32,620 bases of DNA from Nitrosotalea sp. GTDB lineage: Archaea; Thermoproteota; Nitrososphaeria; Nitrososphaerales; Nitrosopumilaceae. Positions within the stretch are counted from its first letter, which is position 1, and the number at the start of each line of letters is the position of its first letter. A model generated the notes under the pieces. It was not told where the DNA came from, did no database searches, and saw only the letters and a list, made by a program, of their open reading frames with translations. Positions 1 to 10,331 of this stretch are shown piece after piece. The stretch lies in NCBI GenBank assembly GCA_029850515.1, contig JARCRW010000094.1:1-32620 (forward strand). The letters run 5' to 3'. The position numbers were made by a program, and so were the translations under genes.

Positions 1-321
1 CTCTTTCATAAAGCTCCAGGCAACATCATGTGTTTTAAATTCAGTTCTGATGCCATCTATCGAGGTTTCCACTCCACATACATCAAATACCTTGATCAGA
101 TATCTTTGCGGCTTTCTGTTGGGTTTTGCTTTCAGTAGCCAAGCTATTGCAAACACAAATACTGCCATCATTATTAATGCAGCACCAATTTCCCTAAAAT
201 AGACTGCAAAAAACGACGGAATTGTATTACCAAACAAGGTATACACATAGCTTGCAAATCCAACTACAGAACCTACGATCACGCCTACTAGCATACTTGG
301 GTATCTTGATCCTTTTTGCAT
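1..321 (-). CDS. Partial two-TM membrane protein (5' part only)
   Basis: An open frame of 107 codons begins with ATG at 321-319 on the minus strand and runs off the window edge without a stop, so only the N-terminal part is seen. The protein begins MQKGSRYPSM and has two hydrophobic stretches, about residues 10-28 and 45-63, followed by a basic segment (KAKPNRKPQRY) and a soluble tail. This suggests two membrane helices with a cytoplasmic C-terminal region. I do not recognise the family. It is divergent from the flavoprotein gene starting at 396. An AT-rich element about 30 nt upstream of the ATG could be its TATA box. The frame stays open with normal local codon use, so I consider it real; function is unknown. 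Confidence 0.7.
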   Translation of the reverse strand, partial: MQKGSRYPSMLVGVIVGSVVGFASYVYTLFGNTIPSFFAVYFREIGAALIMMAVFVFAIAWLLKAKPNRKPQRYLIKVFDVCGVETSIDGIRTEFKTHDVAWSFMKE

Positions 322-395
322 GCCTTATGTTAGAGCCACTTGCATTTATCTATTAAAACCATATGCAGAAATATCATCCCTGATAACAAGGGTTT

Positions 396-1028
396 GTGCA
401 ACTACTTGGAAGACTAGAGATCAAGTCAAAAGAAAAGATAATCGAGTTTCTAAACCAACAGGAGACAGGCAGGATATGCAGCATAGACAAGGATGGATTT
501 CCCCAGATAATACCAATGAATTTTGCCTATGCAGACAATGTAATCTACATGCATTCCCACCCTCGAGGCGAAAAACTGGAAAACATAGTAAAAAACTCAA
601 AGGTCGGCTTTGAGGTAGACCACAGTCTTGAATTTTTGCCATCATATTTTACATCTCCAACTGATGCATCACAGGCAGATACGTTATACATCAGTGTTGT
701 AATCAAGGGAAAAGCAAGCCTTGTTTCAGACCCGAAGGAAAAGACTTTGGCACTAAATGAATTGATGAAAAAATACCAGCCTGAGGGAGGATATGAAAAA
801 TTGACACCAGACATGAAAGTTGTAGAAGAGGTTGCAATAATCAAGGTCGTTCCAGTCACAATGAGAGGCAAGTACAAGATAGGCCAGCACTGGGACAAGA
901 AAACAAGACTAGAGATTGCAAAAAAAATACTATCACGTAACAGTCCAACTGCACAAGATACAATAAAGATGATGGGCATCACAAAGACAAAAGACGGTCT
1001 ACAGATTTCAGAAGAACCCAGTTGGTAA
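396..1028 (+). CDS. Pyridoxamine 5'-phosphate oxidase-fold (PPOX/NimA-like) FMN-binding protein
   Basis: A 210-residue protein starting at GTG 396. The early pattern, an N-terminal helix followed by ETGRICSIDKDGFPQIIPMN, is typical of the split-barrel flavin-binding fold (PPOX, NimA, heme-utilisation-like families). The later YISVVIKGKASLVSDPKEK strand and helix also fit. Such proteins usually bind FMN or F420 and reduce or oxidise small molecules; the substrate cannot be read from the sequence. The start is supported by an AT-rich box (GAAATATC, 367-374) about 25 nt upstream, and no in-frame ATG lies near the N-terminus. It sits just upstream of uvrB but has its own promoter-like gap, so no functional link to repair is implied. 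Confidence 0.75.
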   Translation: MQLLGRLEIKSKEKIIEFLNQQETGRICSIDKDGFPQIIPMNFAYADNVIYMHSHPRGEKLENIVKNSKVGFEVDHSLEFLPSYFTSPTDASQADTLYISVVIKGKASLVSDPKEKTLALNELMKKYQPEGGYEKLTPDMKVVEEVAIIKVVPVTMRGKYKIGQHWDKKTRLEIAKKILSRNSPTAQDTIKMMGITKTKDGLQISEEPSW

Positions 1029-1049
1029 ATATATCATAATACCATTTGC

Positions 1050-1057
1050 TTTAAATT
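1050..1057 (+). promoter_or_regulatory. TATA-like box of the uvrBAC operon
   Basis: TTTAAATT lies 25-32 nt before the TTG start of uvrB at 1082. This spacing is expected when transcription begins at or next to the start codon, as in leaderless archaeal mRNAs. It supports the TTG start, since a stop codon lies two codons upstream in frame. Confidence 0.5.
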
Positions 1058-1081
1058 TGAAACCGGACTAATTTGTAATGT

Positions 1082-3022
1082 TTGCTAGAAAATCCAAGCT
1101 TTGAACTTGTTGCAGAATTTACTCCAACTGGAGACCAGCCTCTTGCAATAGAGCAAATTGTTCAAGGAATACAAAAGAAGAAGATCCAGACGCTACTTGG
1201 TGTAACAGGCAGTGGTAAGACGTTTACAGTTGCAAATGCAATTGCCAGGACTGGAAAAAAGACACTTGTCATATCACACAACAAAACACTTGCTGCTCAG
1301 CTTTACGCAGAGCTAAAACAATTTTTCCCAAGGAACAATGTAGGATATTTTGTTTCATATTACGACTATTACCAGCCTGAGAGCTACATAGCCCAGACAG
1401 ATACCTACATAGAAAAAGACACTCAGATAAATGAAAAAATAGAGAAATTACGTCTAGAGGCAACTGCCATGTTATTGTCAGGAGAGCCCACAATTATCGT
1501 AGCTACCGTATCATGCATTTACTCTCTTGGTTCACCTAGCGAGTGGGAAACTATGGCCATTACAATTGAAAAAGATGCAGAAATTGGAAGAGGTTCGCTT
1601 ATCAAGAAACTTGTCAATGCAAGATATGAGAGAAATGATACTGAACTTTTGGCAGGCAGGTTCAGAATCAAGGGCGATACCATTGATGTAATACCTGCAT
1701 ACTCGGATTCTGTTGTAAGAATTTCATTATTGGGAGATGAGGTTGAAAAGATATCAATTTGTGATCCAGTATCATTAAGAGAAAAAAAACAGATTTCAAA
1801 GATCAAAATATATCCAGCAAAGCACTATCTTGTTGCAGCAGATGTCCGAAAAACTGCAGTCCAGTCAATCAGAGAGGAATTAAAACAAAGACTAACAGAA
1901 TTGCCAGAGCTTGAAAGGCAGAGACTTGAGATGAGGACCAAATATGATTTGGAGATGATAGAGGAACTTGGCTATTGTTCTGGAATTGAAAATTATTCAA
2001 GGCATTTTGACGGAAGAAAACCAGGTGAGCCACCGTTTTGCCTTTTGGATTTTTTTGGAGATGACTTTTTGCTTGTAATTGACGAGTCACATGTAACGCT
2101 GCCACAACTACATGGTATGTACAATGGCGACCATACTAGAAAAAAATCTCTAATTGATTATGGTTTTAGGCTAACAAGTGCGTTTGACAACAGACCGTTA
2201 AGATTCGAAGAGTTTGAAAAGTATATCAGAAATACAATATTTGTTTCTGCAACACCAAGTGATTATGAGAGAAAGCAAAGTTTCCAAATTGTCGAGCAAC
2301 TAATCAGACCAACTGGACTTGTAGACCCCACAACTGAGATAAGAAAGACAGAAAATCAGATGGATGATTTGATCTCAGAAATAAAAAAACGGACAGAAAA
2401 GAACCAGCGTGTACTAGTTACTACACTGACAAAAAGAATGGCAGAAGATTTGGCAGAGTACCTGTCAAAGCACCAAGTAAAGGTTCGCTATCTACACTCT
2501 GAGATTGAAAATTTGCAGAGAACTGAGATAATTAGGCAGCTCAGGCTAGGCGAGTTTGACGTCCTTGTTGGAATCAACCTGTTAAGAGAAGGTCTTGACA
2601 TCCCAGAGGTTTCCCTTGTTGCCATACTCGATGCAGACAAGGAAGGATTTTTGAGAAATGTAACTAGCTTGATTCAGACATTTGGAAGAGCAGCAAGAAA
2701 TGTAGATGGTGCAGTAATCATGTATGCAGATAAAAAAACGCAATCCATGACACTTGCAATATCAGAGACTGACAGGAGGAGAAAAAAACAGTTAGAATAC
2801 AATCAAAAGATGGGAATCACCCCAACCAGCATTACAAAGGCAATTCCGCAGCAGACAATTGTATTAGATGAAACAAAACACATGTCCAAGCATGATATAC
2901 AGACAATGGCAATAGAAATAGAGGCAACAATGAAACGCTATGCAGAGGAGCTTGACTTTGAGCATGCAATTGAATACCGTGATAAACTGACAAGGATACA
3001 AAAACAATTACGAAATGAATGA
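1082..3022 (+). CDS. uvrB: Excinuclease ABC subunit B
   Basis: A 646-residue UvrB, normal for the family. In nucleotide excision repair it is loaded on damaged DNA by UvrA, opens the strands with its beta-hairpin, and recruits UvrC. Visible motifs are Walker A GVTGSGKT (40-47), the tyrosine-rich beta-hairpin start [10 protein letters not shown] (about 93-102), the helicase motif VIDESH with the following [12 protein letters not shown], motif VI region QTFGRAARN, and a C-terminal UVR segment (about 608-643, [14 protein letters not shown]) that contacts UvrC. The start is TTG; an upstream in-frame stop at 1076 leaves little choice. It overlaps uvrA by 8 nt, so the two are translationally linked. 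UvrABC is bacterial in origin and patchily present in mesophilic archaea, which suggests ancient transfer. Confidence 0.97.
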   Translation: MLENPSFELVAEFTPTGDQPLAIEQIVQGIQKKKIQTLLGVTGSGKTFTVANAIARTGKKTLVISHNKTLAAQLYAELKQFFPRNNVGYFVSYYDYYQPESYIAQTDTYIEKDTQINEKIEKLRLEATAMLLSGEPTIIVATVSCIYSLGSPSEWETMAITIEKDAEIGRGSLIKKLVNARYERNDTELLAGRFRIKGDTIDVIPAYSDSVVRISLLGDEVEKISICDPVSLREKKQISKIKIYPAKHYLVAADVRKTAVQSIREELKQRLTELPELERQRLEMRTKYDLEMIEELGYCSGIENYSRHFDGRKPGEPPFCLLDFFGDDFLLVIDESHVTLPQLHGMYNGDHTRKKSLIDYGFRLTSAFDNRPLRFEEFEKYIRNTIFVSATPSDYERKQSFQIVEQLIRPTGLVDPTTEIRKTENQMDDLISEIKKRTEKNQRVLVTTLTKRMAEDLAEYLSKHQVKVRYLHSEIENLQRTEIIRQLRLGEFDVLVGINLLREGLDIPEVSLVAILDADKEGFLRNVTSLIQTFGRAARNVDGAVIMYADKKTQSMTLAISETDRRRKKQLEYNQKMGITPTSITKAIPQQTIVLDETKHMSKHDIQTMAIEIEATMKRYAEELDFEHAIEYRDKLTRIQKQLRNE

Positions 3023-5834
3023 CAAGTTAATTATCCGTGGTGCAAGGGAGCACAATCTAAAGAACATCAATGTGGACATTCCAAAGAATAAACTTGTGGT
3101 GATTACAGGACTATCAGGGTCTGGAAAATCAACACTTGCATTTGATACAATATATGCAGAAGGTCAGAGAAGATATGTAGAATCACTTTCGGCATATGCA
3201 AGGCAGTTTCTCGAAATGATGAACAAGCCAGATGTTGATTCCATCGAAGGATTGTCTCCTGCAATATCAATTCAGCAAAAGACCACAAGCAAGAACCCAA
3301 GGTCTACAGTTGGAACCATAACAGAAATTTATGATTATCTCAGACTATTGTATGCAAGAATCGGTACACCACACTGCCCCAAATGTTCAAGAAAGATATC
3401 AAATCAGTCAGTTGAATCAATTTGTGAATCAATCCTAAAAGAATCAGAAGGAAAAAAGATCTTGATCTTGGCATCACTTGTCAGGAGAAAAAAAGGAACT
3501 TATGAAAAATTATTCGAGCAGGTAAAAAAACAAGGATATTCCAGAATCAGGGTTGATGGTGAAATCATAGAGCTTGACGGAGAGTTTCCAGTACTTGACA
3601 AACAAAAATGGCATAATATCGAGATTGTAGTTGACAGGGTCAAGGCATCATGGGAGGAAAAGAGTAGATTGTATGAATCAATCCAGACTGCACTCAAGGC
3701 AGGCAAGGGTGACGTAATGGTTGTAGACACAGAAGAAAAAATCTTCTCCCAAAATAACGCATGTCCATTTTGCGGAATATCAATAGGCGAGTTAGAACCA
3801 AGAGGTTTTTCATTCAACTCACCATTTGGCGCATGCAAGACATGTCATGGTCTTGGAGTAAAGATGGAATTCGAGCCTGACTTACTAATACCAGACAAGA
3901 CAAAGTCAATACTAGATGGAGCTATAGTTCCATGGTCAGGCAGGTTTTCATCATTTAGAAGACAAACACTACGAGATGTCGGAAAAAAATATGGCTTTGA
4001 TCTGATGACTCCAATCAACAAGATGAGTGCAAAACAGCTTCAGGTAATCTTGTATGGGAGTGAGGAAGCAGTCAAGTTTTCTTACGAATCCCAATCTACT
4101 GATTCCAAGTGGGAATATACCAACAATTTTCATGGTGTAATACCAAGTCTTCAGAAAAATTTTGCAGAGACAGATTCAGAGTCAAAAAGAGATGAGTTGA
4201 GCAAGTTCATGAGGGAGACCCCATGTAACTTGTGCAAGGGCCGAAGACTCAAGGATGAGGCATTATCAGTTTCCATAAACTCGCTTTCAATCATGGATGT
4301 CTGTGACTTGTCAATTGATTCATGTTACGAATTTTTCAAAAATCTCCAGCTAAGCGAGACAGAAAAATATATTGCAAAATCCATCCTAAAGGAAGTACTG
4401 TCAAGGCTGGAATTTTTAAAAAATGTTGGGCTGAATTATCTTACGCTTAACCGTGTTAGCTCTACACTGTCAGGTGGAGAGGCCCAGCGAATCAGGCTTG
4501 CAACACAGATAGGATCAAACCTCACAGGGGTCCTCTATGTTCTTGACGAGCCCACAATCGGGTTGCATCAAAGAGATAATGCCAAACTAATCAAGACCCT
4601 GACAAAACTTCGCGATCTTGGAAACACAATACTTGTTGTAGAGCACGACGAAGAAGTAATGCGAAACTCAGATTGGATAATTGATCTCGGGCCAGATGCT
4701 GGAGTCCATGGAGGAAACGTGGTCTTTGAAGGAACAATAAATGAAATTCTGAAAAGTGAAAAATCAGTTACTGGAAAATATCTCAAAAACCATGATGCTA
4801 TAAAACTTGCAAAAAACAAGCATCAGCAAAAAGGCAATCTTGTCCTCAAAGGGGCATCAGAGAACAATCTCAAAAACATTGACGTTGAATTTCCGTTGGG
4901 GATGATGATCACAGTAACAGGAGTATCAGGATCTGGAAAATCAACACTTGTAAATGACATATTGTACAAAGCCTTGGCAGCCGACATTTATGGCTCAACA
5001 GATAGACCTGGAAGACACAGAAGCATATCAGGGATGGATGAAATTGACAAAGTCATAGGAATAGATCAGTCTCCAATAGGTCGCACTCCACGCTCAAATC
5101 CTGCCACGTACATCGGGGCATTTACTCCCATTCGGGAACTATATGCAGGAACTGAGCTATCAAAGGAACGAGGATACACCCCAGGGCAGTTCTCATTCAA
5201 CGTTGCAGATGGCAGATGTTTTGCATGCGAGGGTGACGGAGTCAAAAAAATAGAGATGCAGTTCCTATCAGATGTCTATGTAGTGTGTGACGAGTGCAAG
5301 GGCAAGCGTTACAATTCTGAGACACTTGCAATACATTACAAGGACAAGAACATATCTGACATTCTTGCAATGACGGTAGAGGAGGCACTAGAGTTTTTTG
5401 TAAACATTCCTTCAATTCAGAGAAAGTTACAAACAGTATCAGATGTTGGACTAGGATACATAAAGCTTGGACAGGCCGCTACAACATTATCAGGCGGAGA
5501 AGCCCAGCGTGTAAAACTTGCGTCAGAGCTGTCAAAGCGCGACACTGGCAGAACTGTCTACATCCTAGACGAGCCAACAACTGGGCTTCATTTTGCAGAT
5601 GTTCAGAAATTGCTAGAAGTTTTAAACAGACTGGTAAATCTTGGAAATACGATAATCATAATAGAGCACAACATGGATGTAATCAAAAACTCTGACTGGA
5701 TAATTGACTTGGGTCCAGAAGGTGGAGATGGTGGAGGGACAATTGTTGCAACAGGCACACCGGAACAAGTTGCGCTAAACCCTCGGAGTTACACCGGCCA
5801 ATACATAAAACGCATTTTAAAAAATGACTCTTGA
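3015..5834 (+). CDS. uvrA: Excinuclease ABC subunit A
   Basis: A 939-residue UvrA, full length for the family. It is the damage-recognition ATPase of nucleotide excision repair. Both ABC ATPase modules are complete: Walker [10 protein letters not shown] (32-40) and GVSGSGKST (about 636-644), and two signature motifs LSGGEAQR, each followed by the YVLDEPT or YILDEPT Walker B. Zinc modules are intact: CPFC/CKTC (Cys about 250, 253, 274, 277) and CFAC...CDEC (from about 735). The start ATG at 3015 lies inside the uvrB 3' end (8-nt overlap), and the end overlaps uvrC by 11 nt, giving a tight uvrB-uvrA-uvrC operon. No missing catalytic residue was noticed. Confidence 0.98.
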   Translation: MNDKLIIRGAREHNLKNINVDIPKNKLVVITGLSGSGKSTLAFDTIYAEGQRRYVESLSAYARQFLEMMNKPDVDSIEGLSPAISIQQKTTSKNPRSTVGTITEIYDYLRLLYARIGTPHCPKCSRKISNQSVESICESILKESEGKKILILASLVRRKKGTYEKLFEQVKKQGYSRIRVDGEIIELDGEFPVLDKQKWHNIEIVVDRVKASWEEKSRLYESIQTALKAGKGDVMVVDTEEKIFSQNNACPFCGISIGELEPRGFSFNSPFGACKTCHGLGVKMEFEPDLLIPDKTKSILDGAIVPWSGRFSSFRRQTLRDVGKKYGFDLMTPINKMSAKQLQVILYGSEEAVKFSYESQSTDSKWEYTNNFHGVIPSLQKNFAETDSESKRDELSKFMRETPCNLCKGRRLKDEALSVSINSLSIMDVCDLSIDSCYEFFKNLQLSETEKYIAKSILKEVLSRLEFLKNVGLNYLTLNRVSSTLSGGEAQRIRLATQIGSNLTGVLYVLDEPTIGLHQRDNAKLIKTLTKLRDLGNTILVVEHDEEVMRNSDWIIDLGPDAGVHGGNVVFEGTINEILKSEKSVTGKYLKNHDAIKLAKNKHQQKGNLVLKGASENNLKNIDVEFPLGMMITVTGVSGSGKSTLVNDILYKALAADIYGSTDRPGRHRSISGMDEIDKVIGIDQSPIGRTPRSNPATYIGAFTPIRELYAGTELSKERGYTPGQFSFNVADGRCFACEGDGVKKIEMQFLSDVYVVCDECKGKRYNSETLAIHYKDKNISDILAMTVEEALEFFVNIPSIQRKLQTVSDVGLGYIKLGQAATTLSGGEAQRVKLASELSKRDTGRTVYILDEPTTGLHFADVQKLLEVLNRLVNLGNTIIIIEHNMDVIKNSDWIIDLGPEGGDGGGTIVATGTPEQVALNPRSYTGQYIKRILKNDS

Positions 5835-7407
5835 CATTTCAAAGATATCAATTCCACCACACCCCGGCATCTACATCATGAAAGATGAGACAGAAAAGAT
5901 ACTATACATCGGCAAGGCAAAGAATCTCAGAAATCGAGTCAAGTCATATTTTTTGAAAAACCAAAACTACAAGACACAGAAACTGGTAGAAAAAATTGTA
6001 GACATTGAATTTATTTTAACAGATAATGAGGAAGAAGCCTTTTTGTTAGAGGCAAACATGATCAAACGTTATAGACCGCAGTACAACATAGAGCTCAAGG
6101 ATCAGCAAAGATATACATACCTGAGGATTACTGATGAAAAGTTCCCTCGTCTCATGGTAGCAAGAAGAACAAGGACGGGACAGTTTCTAGGAGGAGGTAA
6201 AATGTATGGCCCCTTTACACATGGAAGCTCAAAGATGCTCTCAATCGGTCTTTTGCGCAAGACATTCAAGATACGAATATGCAAAAAACTCCCAAAGGAG
6301 GCATGTCTTGAATATCATCTTGGAAACTGTGATGCGCCATGTCAGTTCAAGCAAGCTCAAGAAGATTATAGTAAGCACATTTCGGATCTTGAATCAATTC
6401 TAAAAGGCAAACAACGACTGGAAGACTTTGTCAAAAATCTAGAAAAGGATATGACACAAGCATCTGAGAATCGTCAGTATGAAAAAGCAAAAGAGATTCA
6501 TGAAACATTGCAACGACTTTGTAATCTTCAAGTCAAGCAAAAAATGGAGTCCCCTAGAATAGGCTCTGACGAAGAATATTTTGGCATAAGAATAAAAGAT
6601 CAGACTGCACACTTGATGAGCTTTCGCCTATCAAATGGGGTGATAAAAGACAGAAACAAGTTTTCGTTTGACTTGGTAGGGGACAATACATTTTCTAGCT
6701 TTTTATCCCAGTATTATTCCACAAATCCAATTCCAAGATATGTCATAGTAAGTGAGATGCCAGACAAAAAAGAGATATTGGAAGAAGTGTTTGCACGTTC
6801 ATCAGGATTTACGGTACACATCATGGTGCCAACAACTGGAAAGAGACGCGAAATAATTGATCTTATCATGAGAAACATATCACTTGCAATAACAAAGGGT
6901 GCAGACCCTGCACTTGTTGAACTCCAGGAGAGACTTGGATTGCAAGACATCCCAAGAATAATAGAATGTTTTGACATTTCAAACCATGGTGAAGATTATG
7001 CAGTGGGCTCCATGTCATGCCTTGTTGATGGAAAACCTCAGACATCAGGATATAGAAAATTTAAGATAAAAACAGTACAAGGACGAGACGATTTTGCAAT
7101 GATAAATGAGATAGTCAAGAGACGCTACTTGCGATTAAAAGAGGAAAAATCAAAGATGCCAGACCTGATACTAATCGATGGTGGACGCGGCCAGCTAAAT
7201 GCAGCACTTGATGCCATACATGCAATCGGAGTAGACATACCATGTGTATCTCTTGCAAAAGAGAACGAGGAGGTTTACCAGCCAAGAGTAAGCAAACCAC
7301 TAGTCATGGCAAAAACCAATCCAGCACTAAAAGTCCTGCAGCACGCAAGAGATGAAGCACATAGGTTTGGAGTTGCGTACAATAGAGCAATCCGCAAATT
7401 TACATGA
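5824..7407 (+). CDS. uvrC: Excinuclease ABC subunit C lacking the C-terminal HhH domain
   Basis: A 527-residue UvrC, the dual-incision nuclease of nucleotide excision repair. The GIY-YIG domain (GIY 15-17, YIG 28-30) makes the 3' cut. A UVR/coiled region ([19 protein letters not shown]) contacts UvrB. The RNase H-like domain for the 5' cut has [29 protein letters not shown] and [13 protein letters not shown], so the expected acidic residues and His are present. The protein stops eight residues after that last motif ([14 protein letters not shown]), whereas bacterial UvrC (about 600 residues) continues with a helix-hairpin-helix pair. Downstream DNA in all three frames shows no HhH-like coding, so this is not a simple frameshift. 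It overlaps uvrA by 11 nt. Confidence 0.96.
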   Translation: MTLDISKISIPPHPGIYIMKDETEKILYIGKAKNLRNRVKSYFLKNQNYKTQKLVEKIVDIEFILTDNEEEAFLLEANMIKRYRPQYNIELKDQQRYTYLRITDEKFPRLMVARRTRTGQFLGGGKMYGPFTHGSSKMLSIGLLRKTFKIRICKKLPKEACLEYHLGNCDAPCQFKQAQEDYSKHISDLESILKGKQRLEDFVKNLEKDMTQASENRQYEKAKEIHETLQRLCNLQVKQKMESPRIGSDEEYFGIRIKDQTAHLMSFRLSNGVIKDRNKFSFDLVGDNTFSSFLSQYYSTNPIPRYVIVSEMPDKKEILEEVFARSSGFTVHIMVPTTGKRREIIDLIMRNISLAITKGADPALVELQERLGLQDIPRIIECFDISNHGEDYAVGSMSCLVDGKPQTSGYRKFKIKTVQGRDDFAMINEIVKRRYLRLKEEKSKMPDLILIDGGRGQLNAALDAIHAIGVDIPCVSLAKENEEVYQPRVSKPLVMAKTNPALKVLQHARDEAHRFGVAYNRAIRKFT

Positions 7408-7432
7408 TGGTATTAGTTTTTTAAATTTCAAG

Positions 7433-7537
7433 TTACTTGTTGCCACGTTTTTTAATGTATACTTTCTTACCTGTTTTGCCGCCCTTTAAATTCCAGGACG
7501 TGCCAGTAGTAACAGGTGCAAAAAAGTGTCTGGGCAA
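7433..7537 (-). CDS. Possible 34-residue basic peptide, antisense to the slipin 5' end
   Basis: A short minus-strand frame starts with TTG at 7537 and ends with TAA at 7435-7433. It encodes 34 residues, including FFAPVTTGTSWNLKGGK and ending VYIKKRGNK. The glycine/lysine-rich, aromatic-containing text reads like a ribosome- or nucleic-acid-binding peptide, and it fills almost all of the gap between uvrC and the slipin gene. Against it: only a TTG start is available (an in-frame stop is two codons upstream), it overlaps the first four slipin codons on the other strand, and I see no clear TATA box. I do not recognise a family. It is a candidate only. Confidence 0.42.
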   Translation of the reverse strand: MPRHFFAPVTTGTSWNLKGGKTGKKVYIKKRGNK

Positions 7538-8500
7538 TATTTACCATCTAATCTTACAGAAAAACTAGTCAAGCAAAAAGGATCTGGCTACCATGTCATC
7601 ATAGGAGTACTAGTTCTCATCGTAGGCCTTGCCATAGGGATGGCAACTAGTAATAATTTGATAACATATGGAACACTTGTCATAGGTATATCAGTAATCA
7701 TTTCTGCATTCTTGATGATTATCAATCAATATGAGAGAGCAGTAATACTACGATTGGGAAAATATCAAAGACAAGTTGGTCCCGGTATTCAAACAAGATT
7801 ACCTTTTGCAGACAATATTTTAGTTATAGACATACGAGAAAAAGTAAGCGAATTCAAGGCTGAGAGGATGCTGACAAAAGATAATGTTCCAGTAACTATT
7901 GATGCAATACTGCGCTACAAAATAATTGATGATCGTGCAAAAGATGCAATACTAAATGTAGAAAACTTTAACCAAATGATACAACAAGTCTCTCAAACAA
8001 CACTTCGCAATAACATTGGTTCGTCACAATTCCAAGATGTGCTTTCAAAAAGAGAAGAAATCAATCAGCACGTAAAAACCATAATTTCATCAGAAGCAAG
8101 TAGTTGGGGGATTGAAGTAACAGGCGTAGAAATTCGTCAGGTCATAATTCCGCAAGAGTTGGAGTCAGCCATGTCAATGCAGGCACAGGCGGAGCGCGAG
8201 AAGAATGCCAGAGTTACATATGGAGAATCAGAGATACTGGTAGCAAAAAAATTCGAAGAGGCCGCAAGAGTATACGCAGACAATCCCGTAGCATATGCAC
8301 TACGACAATCCAACATGTTGTACGAATCAATCAAAGTGCAAGGAAATACAATTGTCATGATCCCATCAGAGTCATTAAACGCAATGGGGTTTGGAAATCT
8401 GGGGACCACCATAGCATATCTTGAAAGCACTAAAAAGGCAGTGGCGCAGCAGAAATCAAAAGACTCACAAGCCAAGCAAGAGAACAACAGTCCACTGTAA
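7526..8500 (+). CDS. Slipin / stomatin-like SPFH (band 7) membrane protein
   Basis: A 324-residue protein of the SPFH/band 7 family, which forms oligomeric scaffolds in membrane microdomains. Two hydrophobic segments (about 22-40 and 46-67) form the N-terminal membrane anchor. The band 7 domain follows, opening with NQYERAVILRLGKYQ and QVGPGIQTRLPF and closing with VTGVEIRQVIIPQELESAMS and the coiled AQAEREKNARV segment. The start is GTG at 7526, with AGGTG nine nt upstream as a possible ribosome binding site. Archaeal slipins are often paired with an NfeD-type protease, but neither neighbour here is one, so this copy stands alone. Partner and substrate are unknown. Confidence 0.93.
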   Translation: MSGQYLPSNLTEKLVKQKGSGYHVIIGVLVLIVGLAIGMATSNNLITYGTLVIGISVIISAFLMIINQYERAVILRLGKYQRQVGPGIQTRLPFADNILVIDIREKVSEFKAERMLTKDNVPVTIDAILRYKIIDDRAKDAILNVENFNQMIQQVSQTTLRNNIGSSQFQDVLSKREEINQHVKTIISSEASSWGIEVTGVEIRQVIIPQELESAMSMQAQAEREKNARVTYGESEILVAKKFEEAARVYADNPVAYALRQSNMLYESIKVQGNTIVMIPSESLNAMGFGNLGTTIAYLESTKKAVAQQKSKDSQAKQENNSPL

Positions 8501-8591
8501 AGATATTTTTTCAGAAACGTCTGTCAAACCTTTCAGTCACATCACCAGATTTGAGCAACAGGTGTTTTTAACATCTCATAACATGTATGCT

Positions 8592-9554
8592 TTAGACATA
8601 GTTGTCAATAGAGCCTTCGCGCAAAGATTGTGCATCATATCCCCGCTTGACAAGGTCTGCAGCAAACTCGTCTACAAATCCATGCACTGTGTATATTTTT
8701 TCAGGGTTGCATCTTTTCACCAAATTAATCAATTCATTATAGTCACAGTGATCACTTAGTGCAATGGAATAATCATGACCGCGTGCAAAAGAAAATCTGG
8801 AAGATTGTGCCCATCCACTAAATCCAATTGTTATTGCATCATACTTTGACTTCATGTGTTTGACAAAAGCGTTTCTTCCGCTCATGTTGGGTGCAATCAT
8901 AAGCCATGGTTTTTTCTCAAGAAGTCCACGTGACTCGGCTTCAGTATGACCGATTGATTCATTGAGTGGTACTCCAAACTGTCTGTACAAGTCATTTACT
9001 TTTTTTACAGAATCATGATAATATGGGTCCCAATGTGAAAACAAGTACGACAAAATCTGAGCCTTGCCAAGTTCATATCCCAATAAAATTACGGGTTTTC
9101 CTTTTCCATAAAGTTCTGAAATGATTTCATTTACCCGTTTTACAGTGTCATCAATGGTAGGAAATACATATTCAGGCATCCCAAATGTACATTCAGTGAT
9201 CAGCGTTTTACATTTTGGAACAGTTGCGCCTTTCATAAATCCCCGGTTACGAATAGAGATATCACCGGTGTAAAAAAGATCATCAAACAAGAGCCCTTTT
9301 GCCCCAAGTATGTGACCTGCATCAATCATTGAAAAATTCTCATATTGTTCAACATAGTTTTCAATCACATAACCTCTAAGTTTTGCAATCTCAGTTGTCT
9401 GCTTGGAAGCAATGAGCACCCCATCCCCTTTTTGGTTGTGTAGGTGATCAAGGTGTGCATGAGATACAAAGCTAATCCCATTTCCAGTTCCACGTTTTGG
9501 ATCAAGATGAACTGTCTTGTCACCATACAATACTGCAATTCCATTTGATGTCAT
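8592..9554 (-). CDS. Metallo-beta-lactamase-fold exonuclease-like protein (mRNA 3'-end processing / ligase-associated exonuclease family)
   Basis: The metal-binding motif SHAHLDHL defines the metallo-beta-lactamase fold. Later motifs (DAGHILGAKG, YTGDISIRNRGFMKG, TECTFGMP and the C-terminal ALSDHCDYNELINLV...YTVHG) match the nuclease branch that includes bacterial DNA-ligase-associated exonucleases and proteins annotated as mRNA 3'-end processing factors. It probably cuts nucleic acid; DNA versus RNA is not decidable here. I chose ATG 9554 (320 residues). A GTG at 9590 in frame would add 12 residues, but the TATA-like TTTATAT near 9601 lies too close to that GTG and fits initiation near 9575. 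It converges with the slipin gene and is divergent from purN. A PdeM-like gene, a partner of the bacterial family, lies 5 kb away. Confidence 0.85.
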   Translation of the reverse strand: MTSNGIAVLYGDKTVHLDPKRGTGNGISFVSHAHLDHLHNQKGDGVLIASKQTTEIAKLRGYVIENYVEQYENFSMIDAGHILGAKGLLFDDLFYTGDISIRNRGFMKGATVPKCKTLITECTFGMPEYVFPTIDDTVKRVNEIISELYGKGKPVILLGYELGKAQILSYLFSHWDPYYHDSVKKVNDLYRQFGVPLNESIGHTEAESRGLLEKKPWLMIAPNMSGRNAFVKHMKSKYDAITIGFSGWAQSSRFSFARGHDYSIALSDHCDYNELINLVKRCNPEKIYTVHGFVDEFAADLVKRGYDAQSLREGSIDNYV

Positions 9555-9713
9555 CTTTACCTTTGAATTCAATTTGAGATTTGTGCCCACAGATTAGATA
9601 TAAATTGCAAGATTAACCTGGTGCAACATACAGTATAATGGTTTAAACACCGATCTGTTGTGTTTCAATTAAAATTAGTAAAGTGTTTATTCATACAAGA
9701 CCAAAATCATGTC

Positions 9714-10331
9714 ATGTTAAATCTCGCCATTTTGATCTCAGGTAGGGGAAGCAACATGGAAAATATCTTAAAGGCTGTTAAAAAAAATAAAATTCCAATC
9801 AAGCCAGTCATAGTAATTTCAAGCAAGCCAGACGCTAAAGGACTTGTCATAGCCCAGAAAATAGGTATAAGGACAGAGGTTGTAGACAGTAGCGGCCTCA
9901 AGGGTGGAAACTGGGAGTATGACTCTAAACTTGTATCAGTTCTTGAAAAGTACGATGTGACACCACAAAATGGTCTCATCTGTCTTGCAGGATTTATGAG
10001 AATAATGAGCCCAGAATTCATCAGGCATTACAAGGGAAGAATAATGAACATCCATCCAGCCATATTGCCATCATTTCCAGGATTACATTCACAAAGACAA
10101 GCCCTAGAATATGGGGTAAAATATTCGGGATGTACAGTACATTTTGTAGACGAAGGGGTGGACACGGGACCCATTATTTTGCAATCAGTTGTAAAGATAA
10201 AAGATAACGATACAGAAGAAAGCATTTCTAAAAAAATTCTTAAACAGGAACACAAGATATACCCAAAGGCAGTAAAGCTCTTTGCCAAGGGAAAGATAAA
10301 GATAGTTGGAAGAAAGACAGTAGTTTCCTAG
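9714..10331 (+). CDS. purN: Phosphoribosylglycinamide formyltransferase (10-formyl-THF dependent)
   Basis: PurN transfers a formyl group from 10-formyl-tetrahydrofolate to GAR, the third step of de novo purine synthesis. The N-terminal motif LAILISGRGSNMENIL, the strand LAGFMRIMSPEF, the catalytic NIHPAILPSFPG (Asn and His) and HFVDEGVDTGPIILQ (catalytic Asp) are all present. I place the start at ATG 9714 (205 residues), directly before the conserved SGRGSN strand and of typical length. An upstream in-frame GTG at 9660 would add 18 residues and has TTTAAA at 9642-9647, only about 15 nt upstream, so the longer form is less likely. The 3' end overlaps the convergent cupin gene by 4 nt. Its cofactor supply is encoded just downstream (folD, cyclo-ligase). 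Confidence 0.95.
   Translation: MLNLAILISGRGSNMENILKAVKKNKIPIKPVIVISSKPDAKGLVIAQKIGIRTEVVDSSGLKGGNWEYDSKLVSVLEKYDVTPQNGLICLAGFMRIMSPEFIRHYKGRIMNIHPAILPSFPGLHSQRQALEYGVKYSGCTVHFVDEGVDTGPIILQSVVKIKDNDTEESISKKILKQEHKIYPKAVKLFAKGKIKIVGRKTVVS

Noticed and set aside
545-982. Long minus-strand frame of 145 codons opposite the PPOX protein
   Set aside because: It is antisense to a clear flavin-fold gene and has the composition expected of a shadow frame.
7408-7525. A frameshifted HhH domain after uvrC
   Set aside because: The sequence after the TGA contains no hairpin-helix-like coding in any plus-strand frame; instead the minus strand may code for a small peptide.
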